Shown: one piece after another, positions 34,028-43,005 of the stretch
How positions within the stretch are numbered: position 1 is the stretch's first letter
How the letters are laid out: every line of letters starts with the position of its first letter
Translations under genes and position numbers: made by a program
NCBI GenBank assembly: GCA_040755395.1
Contig: JBFMAX010000009.1
Location: 18,496 to 82,495 of the forward strand
Direction: 5' to 3'
DNA: 64,000 nucleotides
Source of the DNA: Nitrospirota bacterium
GTDB taxonomy: Bacteria; Nitrospirota; Nitrospiria; Nitrospirales; Nitrospiraceae
Notes under the pieces: model-generated
The model's input: the letters and a program-made list of their open reading frames with translations, nothing else
Databases searched by the model: none
Told to the model about the DNA's origin: nothing

Positions 34028-34996
34028 TCACTCCTCGACCATCACGTCGGTGTAAAGTTCTCGGGGCTCGGGGAACGGGCTTTCCTCGGCGAACCTGACG
34101 GCGGCGTCCACGATGTCGTACACCTCCCGCTCCAGAGCTTTGAAATCCGCCTCCGTCCCCAGGCGGTTCGTCACAATCGTCTCTTTGAGGAGCAGCAGCG
34201 GGTCGCGTTTCCGGTATTCCTCCACTTCTTCCTTCGTGCGATAGTGGCCGTGCGCCGGGTCCGCCATGGAATGGCCCATGAATCGATACGTCATCGCTTC
34301 GACGAAAAAGGGGCCTTGTCCGGCGCGGACCTGCTCGACCACTTTCTGCATCAGAGCCCGGACGGCCAGTACGTCCATGCCGTCCACACGCTCGGCCATG
34401 ATGCCGTAGGAACGCGCCGTTTCTGCGACGTCGGAATACAGCGCAATAGCCCGCTGCATCGGCGTTCCCATCCCATAGCGGTTGTTCTCGCAGATGAAAA
34501 TCACCGGTAACTTCCAGAGGGCCGCGAGGTTGAACGCTTCGTGCGCATGGCCGCTGGGCACGGCTCCCTCCCCGAAAAAGCACAGAACGACTTGGTCGAG
34601 CTTTTGGTAGTTGGCCGCGAAGGCCAGGCCGGTCGCCAGCGGGATGTGCCCGCCGACGATCGCGTACCCGCCCATGAAGCGGCGTTCCACGTCCACGAGA
34701 TGCATCGAGCCGCCTTTCCCCTTGCACAGGCCGGTGGCTTTGCCGAACAGTTCGGCCATCACTTTGCGGGGGTCCGAGCCGCGCGCGAGACAGTGGCCGT
34801 GATCGCGGTAGGCGCTGATGACATAGTCGTCGGGCCTGATGGCGGCGATCGCGCCGACGGCGATGGCTTCTTCTCCGATGTACAGATGAAGGAATCCGGC
34901 GATCTTGGCGAGGGCGTACATCTCCGCCGATTTCTCTTCGAACCGGCGGATCACGAGCATCTGACGGTACAGCGACAGCAGGTCGGCGCGATCCAT
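34028..34996 (-). CDS. pdhA: Pyruvate dehydrogenase E1 alpha subunit
   Basis: 322 aa, TPP-dependent. The GDG-type TPP motif reads CFFGEGAVPSGHAHEAFNLA...ENN, and the phosphorylation-loop-like MTYRFMGHSMADPAHGHYRT region is intact. First gene of the PDH operon. The last codons (GTCGAGGAG) double as the ribosome-binding site of pdhB. Acetoin dehydrogenase E1 is the main alternative, but lipA linkage and sequence favour PDH. Confidence 0.94.
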   Translation of the reverse strand: MDRADLLSLYRQMLVIRRFEEKSAEMYALAKIAGFLHLYIGEEAIAVGAIAAIRPDDYVISAYRDHGHCLARGSDPRKVMAELFGKATGLCKGKGGSMHLVDVERRFMGGYAIVGGHIPLATGLAFAANYQKLDQVVLCFFGEGAVPSGHAHEAFNLAALWKLPVIFICENNRYGMGTPMQRAIALYSDVAETARSYGIMAERVDGMDVLAVRALMQKVVEQVRAGQGPFFVEAMTYRFMGHSMADPAHGHYRTKEEVEEYRKRDPLLLLKETIVTNRLGTEADFKALEREVYDIVDAAVRFAEESPFPEPRELYTDVMVEE

Positions 34997-35120
34997 GCCA
35001 CGGTATTATGCATGGACAGAGGAGACCCGCACAAGTACGCAGAGACGCGGCGCGGGATCAGGCTTCTGCCGGGGTCGGGCTGGGAGCAAAGAAGGCGAGA
35101 CGGTGCCGGAAAGAAAAAGG

Positions 35121-35426
35121 TTAGAGGAGCACTTTGATGTCTGTCCCCTCGACTTTAACCGGGTAGGACTTGACGCAAGCGGCAGGGTTGTTCACCGACA
35201 CTCCGGTCTTCACGTTGAACTGCCAGCCATGCCAGGGACAGGTCACCACTTCTCCATCCAGGTCGCCCTCGCCGAGCGGGCCGCCGCGGTGGACACAGGT
35301 GTTGTCGATCGCATAATAGGTGCCGTTGACGTTGAACACGGCGATGGATTGCCCGTTGGCCTCGGCGACCATCCCGCTCCCCGGAGCGATGTCGGACGTG
35401 CCTGCGACTCTCACAAAATCAGCCAT
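35121..35426 (-). CDS. Rieske-type [2Fe-2S] ferredoxin
   Basis: 101-aa single-domain Rieske protein of the NirD/biphenyl-dioxygenase-ferredoxin type. Cluster ligands are complete: CVHRGGPLG and CPWHGW, 16 residues apart. It would carry electrons for an oxygenase, reductase or similar partner, none of which is adjacent. Monocistronic-looking; a hairpin repeat lies upstream. Confidence 0.92.
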   Translation of the reverse strand: MADFVRVAGTSDIAPGSGMVAEANGQSIAVFNVNGTYYAIDNTCVHRGGPLGEGDLDGEVVTCPWHGWQFNVKTGVSVNNPAACVKSYPVKVEGTDIKVLL

Positions 35427-35452
35427 GTCACCTCCTGCCCTTGCTTGCGCAG

Positions 35453-35485
35453 CGACGCGCCGTGCTCAGTCTTCTGAGCGCGTCG
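35453..35485. repeat. CGACGCGC hairpin repeat (copy 1)
   Basis: Arms CGACGCGC (35453-35460) and GCGCGTCG (35478-35485) with an inner CTCAG/CTGAG stem, preceded by TTGCTTGCGCAG and followed by AGAAAACATCTT. Two close relatives lie at 61596-61722. Confidence 0.75.
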
Positions 35486-35539
35486 AGAAAACATCTTACC
35501 AGTTGATTCCCCTCTTCTCCTCGCTGGATTGCAGGCTCG

Positions 35540-36415
35540 CTACTTGTCGGCAAAAGGTCCTTTGATCTTCTTCAGCAGGCGCTCGACGCCCTGGTCCTCT
35601 CCGCCCGCGTCCATTTCCCTGAGCCTGATTGCGATCTTGGTCGCGATGTCGCGAAAAGCGGCCGCCTGCGGCGATTGGGGGTCGGCCGTGACGATCGGTC
35701 TGCCGGTGTCGCCTCCGTCTCGGATCGCGGGATCGATCGGGATCCTGCCCAGAAACGGCACGCCCAGTTTTTCCGCCGCCCGTTCCCCGCCTCCGTGCGA
35801 GAAGATGTCGGTCCGATGCCCGCAGTGACCGCAGACGAAGTAGCTCATGTTCTCGATGATCCCCAGCAACGGAACGTTCACTTTCTGGAACATCATCAGG
35901 CCCTTGCGCACGTCGTGCAACGCCACCTCCTGCGGCGTGGTCACAGTGACGGCGCCGGACAGCGGCACGAGCTGGGACAATGTCAGTTGCGCGTCGCCGG
36001 TGCCGGGCGGGAGATCGATCAGCAGATAGTCCAGTTCCCCCCAGAGGACATCGCGGAAGAACTGCTGGATGGCCGTGTGCACCATGGGGCCGCGCCAGAC
36101 GACCGCAGTCTCTTCCGGGACGAAGAACCCCATCGAAATCAGTTTGACGCCGTGGCTCTCGGCCGGCGCGATCTTGCCGTCTTTCTGCTCGGGCGGCTTC
36201 TCCACCCCCATCATCATCGGGGTGTTGGGGCCGTATATGTCGGCGTCCAGCAGGCCGACCTTCGAACCGTCCAAGCTCAGCGCGACTGCCAGATTGACCG
36301 CGACGGTGGACTTCCCCACCCCGCCCTTGCCGCTGCTGACGGCGATCACCTTCTTGACGCCCGGGATGAGATTTTGACCGCCCTGGGCGGTGGGTCCTGG
36401 ATTCATTTCAGGCAT
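35540..36415 (-). CDS. Mrp/NBP35-family iron-sulfur cluster carrier ATPase
   Basis: 291-aa P-loop ATPase: deviant Walker A GKGGVGKST (about residues 30-38), the DADIYGPNTPMMMG loop, LIDLPPGTGDAQLT, and a CxxC pair in YFVCGHCGH that bridges an Fe-S cluster in the dimer. It assembles or delivers Fe-S clusters. Near the Rieske gene but separated by a repeat. No N-terminal DUF59 domain. Confidence 0.95.
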   Translation of the reverse strand: MPEMNPGPTAQGGQNLIPGVKKVIAVSSGKGGVGKSTVAVNLAVALSLDGSKVGLLDADIYGPNTPMMMGVEKPPEQKDGKIAPAESHGVKLISMGFFVPEETAVVWRGPMVHTAIQQFFRDVLWGELDYLLIDLPPGTGDAQLTLSQLVPLSGAVTVTTPQEVALHDVRKGLMMFQKVNVPLLGIIENMSYFVCGHCGHRTDIFSHGGGERAAEKLGVPFLGRIPIDPAIRDGGDTGRPIVTADPQSPQAAAFRDIATKIAIRLREMDAGGEDQGVERLLKKIKGPFADK

Positions 36416-36512
36416 GACACCACGTTTCTTTCGAACGGCGCTTGAGAGCGCCCGTTCCGTACGACCTGAGCACGTTCCATCATAAGCGATGAAGCGAGGA
36501 AAAGGAAATGGG

Positions 36513-36544
36513 CCTCTCGGCCCAGGCCGGCCTGGGCCGAGAGG
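36513..36544 (-). terminator. Perfect 32-bp palindrome, probable terminator
   Basis: CCTCTCGGCCCAGGCC is followed directly by its exact reverse complement. It lies 34 bp beyond the desaturase stop, and a T-rich tract (CATTTCCTTTTCC) follows on the minus strand. Likely ends the desaturase transcript; the zero-base loop is unusual, so the hairpin would open a few central pairs. Confidence 0.75.
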
Positions 36545-36577
36545 GACGCATGAACTCGATGTCGGGGGGAGTGATCG

Positions 36578-37411
36578 TTACGATTTCTGCCGCTGGAGGT
36601 TGTAGGCCAACCCTATCAACGACAGGCTGTAGATCAGCCACTTCGAGGGGTCGAAGTTATACCACTTGGGTCCGTTTCGGTAATCGCGCAGATACGTATG
36701 GTGATAGTTATGATAGCCCTCGCCGAACGTGATCAACGAGATGAGCCAACAGTCGCGGCTGCTGTCAAGGTTCCCGTGCGATTGGGAACCCCAGAGGTGA
36801 CAGATCGAATTGATGCAGAACGTCGAGTTCAACACGAGGAAGGTCCGGCAGACCCCGGCCAGCAGGAAACAGCTCAAGCCGCCCGTCCAGCCTCCGTTGA
36901 CCAGGCCGATGACGAAGGGAAGAGCCAGACCGGACAGCACGATCGGCACATACCAGCGGTGCTGCCACATGACCACCCGATCCTTGCGGAGCCGAAATTC
37001 ATATTTCTCATCGCGATGCGGTGATTTGATGAAGATCCAGCCGCAGTGGCTGTACCAGAATCCTTTTTTCGCGTTGTAGGGATCTTCCTCCTGGTCGCAA
37101 CGGGCATGGTGCCGAATGTGATCGGCGCACCATCGCAAGGCCGAGTTTTCCAACGCCCACCCGCCTGCAACCAGCAGACAGGCTTTCACCCATTCGGGAC
37201 ATTCGAAGCTGCGATGGGCGATCAGCCTGTGATAGCCCACGGTGATGCCGAGTCCGCTCGCCATGTACAGGATCGCCAACATGATCCAATCGACCGCGTT
37301 GAATCCGTGGAAATACCCGAACAGTGGGACGCCGACCAACGTCGCCAGCGTGACCGCCGCGAAGAGCACAATGGTGAGATAATCAAGCGAATGCTGCTGC
37401 GTCCGGCCCAT
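36578..37411 (-). CDS. Acyl-CoA/acyl-lipid delta-9-type desaturase
   Basis: 277-aa membrane di-iron desaturase with all three histidine boxes: HRLIAHRSF, HIRHHARCD and HNYHH, plus four main hydrophobic helices. It introduces a cis double bond into saturated acyl chains, consuming O2 and electrons from a ferredoxin or cytochrome; the Rieske ferredoxin nearby is a possible donor (inference). Divergent from putA with a 157-bp gap. Confidence 0.93.
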   Translation of the reverse strand: MGRTQQHSLDYLTIVLFAAVTLATLVGVPLFGYFHGFNAVDWIMLAILYMASGLGITVGYHRLIAHRSFECPEWVKACLLVAGGWALENSALRWCADHIRHHARCDQEEDPYNAKKGFWYSHCGWIFIKSPHRDEKYEFRLRKDRVVMWQHRWYVPIVLSGLALPFVIGLVNGGWTGGLSCFLLAGVCRTFLVLNSTFCINSICHLWGSQSHGNLDSSRDCWLISLITFGEGYHNYHHTYLRDYRNGPKWYNFDPSKWLIYSLSLIGLAYNLQRQKS

Positions 37412-37500
37412 GCCTCCTCCTGCGCCCGTAGCCGTTTGACCAAAGCCGTCGCTGGACCAACGGCGTATGCGGCCAGATGCTATCCAACCTTGTCGAAATT

Positions 37501-37529
37501 TTCAAGAAAATCTCTCATCGGTGTATACT
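37501..37529 (+). promoter_or_regulatory. Candidate promoter of putA
   Basis: A good -10 (TATACT, 37524-37529) 17 bp after a weak -35 (TTCAAG, 37501-37506), about 40 bp before the GTG start. Inferred from sequence. Confidence 0.4.
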
Positions 37530-37568
37530 GATCCTGTCACGCACAATTCTTGCGTTTAGGCGAGGCGT

Positions 37569-40529
37569 GTGAACGCGCAAACCCCCTTTCCACCTCTCGA
37601 AGCTCGGATCAGGCAGATCGGAGAAGACCTGGCTCGCCGTTCGTCCGGGCATGCGCCGGCGGTGTTTGATCCGCGGCATTGGTCTCAAATCCTGATCAAC
37701 ATGGCCATGAAGGACGAGGCCTTCAAGGTCCAGCTCTTTCGTTTTGTCGATGTGCTTCCGTCTCTGCGCGACGACCGACAGGTCGCCAGACTGGCGGAAG
37801 AATATTTCGGCGAGAGCGGCGTCCAGATTTTCGGTCTCAAGTGGGGACTCAAGGCTCTATCCGCCACCAAACTCGGCGCGAGCCTGGGGGCGAAATCCAT
37901 TCGCCATCAGGTGGAGCAGATGGCGCGAACGTTTATCGCCGGTTCCACGATCGACGATGCGTTGCCGGTGCTGGAGCGCCTGTGGAAAGACGGGCGCGCC
38001 GGTTCCGTTGATTTGCTGGGCGAAGCGACGGTCAGCGAACGCGAAGCCGATCGATACCGGGATCGGTGTCTGGAGGCCCTCACGCGACTGGGCGAGGCGT
38101 CGAGCTCGTGGCCTGCCGCTCCCCTGCTCGAGCGGGACCATCTCGGCGCCTTGCCGCGGGTCCAGCTCTCGGTCAAAATCTCGGCCCTCTATTCGCAACT
38201 GGACCCCATCGATCCGGAAGGCGGCTTCCGTGCGGTCGGTGCCAGACTGCGGCCGCTCCTCGATATGGCCTGCGCCATGCCCGCTTCCATTATTTTCGAC
38301 ATGGAACAGGTCGAGACGAAGGATTTGATCCTGTCGATTTTCATGCGACTCCTGTCCGAAGACGCCTATCGTGCCTATCCCTTCGCCGGTCTCGCGCTGC
38401 AGGCTTACCTGAAGGACACACGAAGAGATATCGAAACCCTTCTCGACTGGACCCGCGCGCGCGGCGCGCCGATCACGATTCGGTTGGTCAAGGGCGCCTA
38501 TTGGGATTCGGACACGATCCGTTTTCAGCAAAAGGGCTGGCCCGTGCCGCTGTTCGAACACAAGGCAGAGACGGATTTGAATTACGAATCCCTCACGACC
38601 GCCCTGCTGCAACACGCCGAGCTGATCCGGCCTGCGTTCGGCACCCACAATCTACGCAGCCTTGCCCATGTCGAAGCCATGGCAGAGTCCTCAGGTCTGG
38701 CTGCAGACGCGTGGGAATATCAGATGATCTTCGGCATGGCCGAGCCGTTTCAGGCGGCCGTGACCTCGTTGGGGCGGCGCCTTCGGATTTACACGCCGGT
38801 CGGCGAGTTGCTGCCCGGCATGGCGTACCTGGTCCGGCGGCTGTTGGAAAATACATCGAACGAATCGTTTTTGCGGAAGGAATATGTCGAGTCGGAGCCG
38901 CTGGAAAGGCTGTTGGCTCCGCCGCAGCCGCCCAGCCGGACGGAGGATCGCGCGAAGAGGTCGGCGGACCGATTCGTGAACGAGCCGCATTCGGATTTCT
39001 CCCGCGCCTCGGTCCGCGCCGCCATGCGCGACGGCATCGCCCGCGTGAAGAAGCAACTGGGCGGATTGTTCCCTCCCCGTGTTTCGCCGGGAGTCTCCCT
39101 TTCCGGCGCCGAAATGGTCTCCGTGAATCCCAGTGAGCCGAATCAAACCGTCGGCCGCATCAAGGCCGCCGAGCCGACCGACGTGCCGGCCATGGTCCGG
39201 GCCGCGCTCGGCATGTTCGACGACTGGCGTGCGACTCCGCCTACGCAGCGGGCGGCCGTGCTCAGAAAAGCGGCCGCGCTCATGCGCGAGCAGCGATACG
39301 ACCTGGCGGCCTGGGAAATTTTCGAAACCGGCAAGCCGTGGCGCGAGGCCGATGCCGACGTCGCCGAGGCGATCGACTTTCTGGAGTTCTACGCGCGGGA
39401 GATGCTTCGGCTGGGACCGCCCAAACGCTTGGGCTGCGAACCGGGAGAACTGAATCATCTGATCTATGAGCCGCGCGGGCTCACGGTCGTGATCGCGCCG
39501 TGGAATTTCCCGCTGGCGATTCCGACCGGCATGGTCTCCGCCGCCTTGGTCACCGGCAACGTGGTCGTCTTCAAACCGTCGGAACGGTCGCCGGTCATGG
39601 GTCATCATCTGGTTCGCATTCTCGGCGAGGCCGGGGTGCCTCCAGGAGTGCTCCAGCTCGCCGCCGGCGGCCCGGAGCTCGGTCAGGCCTTGGTGGACGA
39701 ACCCGAGGTGTCGACGATCGCCTTTACCGGCTCGAAAGATGTCGGACTCGGTATCGTAGCCCGCGCGGCGCGGGTCGTGCCGGGTCAGCGGATGGTCAAG
39801 CGGGTCATCGCGGAAATGGGGGGCAAGAACGCCATCATCGTCGATGAGACGGCCGATCTCGACGAAGCCGTCGTCGGCGTGGTGACTTCATTCACCGGCT
39901 ATCAGGGACAGAAATGCTCCGCCTGTTCTCGGGCCATCGTTCATGAATCCGTCTATGATGTATTCCTACGTCGCTTGGCCGACGCCGTGGAGAGCCTGAC
40001 GATCGGAAGCCCCGAGGATCCGGGGACGCGCGTGGGACCGATGATCGACGCACGGGCGCGCGACAAGGTCCGGCGGTACATCGACATCGGCAAGCAGGAA
40101 GGACGGCTGGTGATCGAGAGAAAGGTCGATGGGCCGGGTTATGTCGTCGGCCCGGCGGTCTTCGCGGATATTCGACCCGACCATCGATTGGCCCAGGAGG
40201 AAATCTTCGGGCCGGTCCTGGCGGTCATGCGGGCGAAGACTTTTGAAGACGCGCTTCGATTGGCCAACCAATCGTTCTATGCGCTGACCGGCGGGCTGTA
40301 CTCGCGGAGTCCCGCCAATATTCTCGCGGCGCGACGGTTGTTCGATGTGGGAAATCTCTACATCAACCGGCCGATCACGGGCGCCCTGGTGGGCCGGCAG
40401 CCGTTCGGCGGGCATCGATTCTCAGGAATCGGAGCCAAGGCCGGCGGCAAGGACTATCTGCCGCAGTTCATGATCGCGCGCGTGATCAGCGAAAATACGC
40501 TGCGTCGAGGATTCGCCCCGGCTGAGTGA
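37569..40529 (+). CDS. putA: Bifunctional proline dehydrogenase / P5C dehydrogenase
   Basis: 986-aa fusion that oxidises proline to glutamate in two steps. The N-terminal half (about 60-450) is the FAD-barrel proline dehydrogenase (LVKGAYWDSDTIRFQQKGWP, FGTHNLRSLAHV, MAYLVRRLLENTSNESFLR). The C-terminal half (about 510-975) is the aldehyde dehydrogenase with PWNFPLAIPTGM, EMGGKNAIIVDE and catalytic Cys783 in GQKCSACSR. It lacks the N-terminal ribbon-helix-helix repressor domain of enterobacterial PutA. GTG 37569 follows GAGGCG. The last 108 bp are overlapped antisense by the next gene. Confidence 0.95.
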   Translation: MNAQTPFPPLEARIRQIGEDLARRSSGHAPAVFDPRHWSQILINMAMKDEAFKVQLFRFVDVLPSLRDDRQVARLAEEYFGESGVQIFGLKWGLKALSATKLGASLGAKSIRHQVEQMARTFIAGSTIDDALPVLERLWKDGRAGSVDLLGEATVSEREADRYRDRCLEALTRLGEASSSWPAAPLLERDHLGALPRVQLSVKISALYSQLDPIDPEGGFRAVGARLRPLLDMACAMPASIIFDMEQVETKDLILSIFMRLLSEDAYRAYPFAGLALQAYLKDTRRDIETLLDWTRARGAPITIRLVKGAYWDSDTIRFQQKGWPVPLFEHKAETDLNYESLTTALLQHAELIRPAFGTHNLRSLAHVEAMAESSGLAADAWEYQMIFGMAEPFQAAVTSLGRRLRIYTPVGELLPGMAYLVRRLLENTSNESFLRKEYVESEPLERLLAPPQPPSRTEDRAKRSADRFVNEPHSDFSRASVRAAMRDGIARVKKQLGGLFPPRVSPGVSLSGAEMVSVNPSEPNQTVGRIKAAEPTDVPAMVRAALGMFDDWRATPPTQRAAVLRKAAALMREQRYDLAAWEIFETGKPWREADADVAEAIDFLEFYAREMLRLGPPKRLGCEPGELNHLIYEPRGLTVVIAPWNFPLAIPTGMVSAALVTGNVVVFKPSERSPVMGHHLVRILGEAGVPPGVLQLAAGGPELGQALVDEPEVSTIAFTGSKDVGLGIVARAARVVPGQRMVKRVIAEMGGKNAIIVDETADLDEAVVGVVTSFTGYQGQKCSACSRAIVHESVYDVFLRRLADAVESLTIGSPEDPGTRVGPMIDARARDKVRRYIDIGKQEGRLVIERKVDGPGYVVGPAVFADIRPDHRLAQEEIFGPVLAVMRAKTFEDALRLANQSFYALTGGLYSRSPANILAARRLFDVGNLYINRPITGALVGRQPFGGHRFSGIGAKAGGKDYLPQFMIARVISENTLRRGFAPAE

Positions 40530-41315
40530 CGCCGGCGGCGCTTTGATCTCCGCCTTTTCCAACTCCTCGGTGATCTCCGTCGCCAATCCTCGATCCGTTC
40601 GGAAGGGCGGCAACTCTTGCCGTTCGATGTACTTCGCCAAGCCAATCCCCTTGACGAACCAGGCAATCATCACGTCCGTGCCGACGGCCGTCTTGCCGGT
40701 CCCGGAGAGGTGGATCCGAAGCGTCAGCTTGGCCTCGACGCGGACCGCGTCCGAGTAGGAACCGGCCGGGACGGATACCGGTTCTCTCCCGATGACGCTG
40801 ACGACCCCGTGCACGTCAACCTGTTCATCGATTCCGTCCCCGTCGAGATCCGTTCCGAAGTTCAGTTTTTTGCGATCGAACTGTTGGAAGGACGACGGAT
40901 ACTTCAAGGGAAACTGCACGATTTGGTAGGGAACCAATTGTTGTTCCAACGGGGTGCCGGGCTCCGAACCGTAATAGACGATCCCGGCCGCGTCACGGCG
41001 ATAGAAGCTGTCAGACGGCCCGTGGTTACCCGCGTTGGTGTCGTGAAAGACCGTAACCGTGATCCCTTTTAAGACACGGGTCCCGGTGATCATCGACACG
41101 TTGGTGAAAAATTTATTGTTGATGGTTTGAAGAGGACCTTCCGTAATTTGACCGCGATACTCCCATCGGTTTCCGATCGCGTCCGGAAAATACTCGGCGG
41201 ATTGTGCGATGATCTCTGCTTCCTCGGCGACGGCCACACACGCGATGGCCGGGTTCAGAAGGAAGCCGAACCCGATGAGAAGTCCGCAGCCGATCTTTCT
41301 GAAACGCGCACCCAT
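40422..41315 (-). CDS. Secreted protein of unknown function overlapping putA
   Basis: 297 aa with a signal peptide (CGLLIGFGFLLNPAIACVAVA, cleavage near residue 28). The mature part has a pattern common in exported bacterial proteins of unknown role (YFPDAIGNRWEYRG, TGTRVLKGITVTVFHDTN, a calcium-loop-like DLDGDGIDE, VSVPAGSYSDAVRVE, WFVKGIGLAKYIE). A lipobox-like Cys lies at about 26, so a lipoprotein is possible. The final 36 codons lie antisense to putA and show no conserved motif, suggesting that the original stop was lost. Confidence 0.75.
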   Translation of the reverse strand: MGARFRKIGCGLLIGFGFLLNPAIACVAVAEEAEIIAQSAEYFPDAIGNRWEYRGQITEGPLQTINNKFFTNVSMITGTRVLKGITVTVFHDTNAGNHGPSDSFYRRDAAGIVYYGSEPGTPLEQQLVPYQIVQFPLKYPSSFQQFDRKKLNFGTDLDGDGIDEQVDVHGVVSVIGREPVSVPAGSYSDAVRVEAKLTLRIHLSGTGKTAVGTDVMIAWFVKGIGLAKYIERQELPPFRTDRGLATEITEELEKAEIKAPPASLSRGESSTQRIFADHARDHELRQIVLAAGLGSDS

Positions 41316-41458
41316 CGCGCCAACTCCGATCTTGGTGACCGCGGGGAAACGGTATCACACTCGCTTTCCCACCGGCAAGATATCGAAAACACGAGGCTGC
41401 TCGCCCAAGGCCGTCGCTTGCCATCCCGACTCACATTCCCGATAATGCCGGCATCGCC

Positions 41459-42229
41459 ATGCTGAACCCGTCCAGCCGGGAATCCCGGCCCCGTCCGCCT
41501 CGGTCTGGAACTCGTAAAACGGTGCTTGTCACCGGAGGCTCGCGGGGCATCGGCCGGGCTGTTTGCCTGGCCTTCGCGCAGGACAGTTGGAGCGTGGGGA
41601 TTCATTATCGAAAGCGTCGCGAGGAGGCCGAACTGACTTGCGCGTCGGTCGCCTCCTTGGGCAGCGAGGGCGCACTGTTTCAAGCCGATATGAGGTCCGC
41701 CGAACAGGTTCGGGCGATGATCCAGGCCTTCGTCGATCGTTGGGCTCGGCTCGACGTCCTGGTCTGTAACGCCGGTCAGTCCGTGAGCGGGTTGCTCATC
41801 CGCCAAGATGTGGAGAAATGGCGACAGGTTATTGAGACGAATCTGACGGGAACCTTTCATTGCCTGCAGGCGGCGGCCGCGCCGATGTTGCGCCAGCGGG
41901 ACGGCTCCATCATCGTCATAGGTTCGTATGCGGGGGATCACGGGAGTCCGGGCCAAGCCGCCTATGCCGCCTCGAAGGCCGGTTTGCTCGGGCTGGTCAA
42001 AACGGCGGCCCGCGAATGGAGCCGGGGCAATATCAGGGTCAATATCGTCTATCCAGGCTGGCACAAGACGGAATTGGCCGGTGAGGCCATGCCTGACGCG
42101 GCGAATCTCGACGACCATCTGCTCGGGCGATCGCCGCGTCTTGAAGAGGTCGCCCAAACCATCGTCCATTTGGCTCTCCGGCGGGATGTCTCCGGGCAGG
42201 TCTGGAATCTCGACAGTCGCCTTGTCTAA
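41459..42229 (+). CDS. Short-chain dehydrogenase/reductase (FabG-like)
   Basis: 256-aa Rossmann-fold SDR: TGGSRGIGRAVC cofactor loop, CNAG, and the Ser-Tyr-Lys triad in VIGSYAGD and YAASK. Probably NADPH-dependent reduction of a 3-oxoacyl substrate. It is 17 bp upstream of bioD, which hints at a part in pimeloyl precursor synthesis, but this is inference. No strong ribosome-binding site precedes ATG 41459; the first 18 residues are not conserved-looking, so a later start is possible. Confidence 0.87.
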   Translation: MLNPSSRESRPRPPRSGTRKTVLVTGGSRGIGRAVCLAFAQDSWSVGIHYRKRREEAELTCASVASLGSEGALFQADMRSAEQVRAMIQAFVDRWARLDVLVCNAGQSVSGLLIRQDVEKWRQVIETNLTGTFHCLQAAAAPMLRQRDGSIIVIGSYAGDHGSPGQAAYAASKAGLLGLVKTAAREWSRGNIRVNIVYPGWHKTELAGEAMPDAANLDDHLLGRSPRLEEVAQTIVHLALRRDVSGQVWNLDSRLV

Positions 42230-42246
42230 CTCCGGTTGAGCGCTCG

Positions 42247-43005
42247 ATGGCCGAGTCCTTAGGTCATGCCCCTGCCTTTCCCTGCGTTTTTGTGACGGGC
42301 ACCGATACCGGTGTCGGGAAGACGTTCGTCACCTCGGCGCTCGCACGCCACCTGAAGCACAGAGGCCTGGCCGTCGGCGTGATGAAGCCGATCGAAACGG
42401 GTGTCGCGCATGATGCGCCGGGCTTGTCCGATGCGGACCGTTTAGCGCGCGCGGCCGGGGTTCTCGACGCTCTCGATCTGATCACTCCTTACCGCTTTCC
42501 TGATCCCCTCGCTCCGCTCGCCGCGGCGCGACGCGCCGGTCTGTCCGTGGACGTCGGTGTGATCGCCCGGGCGGTTCAGGTCTTGCGAGCGCGACATACG
42601 GTTCTGTTGGTCGAGGGGGTCGGCGGTGTGCTGGTTCCGATCGGTCCGCAACTGGATGTGCGGGATTTGATCGCGCGCCTGGGAACGCCCGTGCTGGTCG
42701 TCGGGCGCGCGAGCCTCGGCGGCGTCAACCATGCGTTGCTGACCGTCGAAGCGGTGCGCCAGCGGGGGCTGACCGTGCTGGCGATCGCGCTGAACGAGCC
42801 TGCTCCGACGCCGGCGACGCCGGCTGTCGAACTGCAGGTCGAATCGACCGTCGAATTGATCCGCGAACTCACCGGCGCGCCGGTCTTCGGTCCCCTTCGG
42901 CATGTACCGTCCGGTGGACAGTCCTGCGAAGCGACGCTCGACACGATAGCGCAGGATAACAGTATCAGCAGCCTGGCCGATCTGGTGCTGAAAGGCGCGC
43001 GGTGA
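42247..43005 (+). CDS. bioD: Dethiobiotin synthetase
   Basis: 252 aa. P-loop GTDTGVGKT at about residues 18-26, the carbamate-site Lys in MKPIETG, and VEGVGGVLVPI. It closes the ureido ring of dethiobiotin from DAPA, CO2 and ATP. Sits beside a SDR and not far from the biotin-dependent accB/accC genes. Its 3' end overlaps thiE convergently by 41 bp. Confidence 0.94.
   Translation: MAESLGHAPAFPCVFVTGTDTGVGKTFVTSALARHLKHRGLAVGVMKPIETGVAHDAPGLSDADRLARAAGVLDALDLITPYRFPDPLAPLAAARRAGLSVDVGVIARAVQVLRARHTVLLVEGVGGVLVPIGPQLDVRDLIARLGTPVLVVGRASLGGVNHALLTVEAVRQRGLTVLAIALNEPAPTPATPAVELQVESTVELIRELTGAPVFGPLRHVPSGGQSCEATLDTIAQDNSISSLADLVLKGAR

Noticed and set aside
34032..34727. Extension of the pdhB frame upstream over pdhA
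   Set aside because: Out-of-frame shadow of pdhA; the ribosome-binding site and similarity fix the start at 34025.
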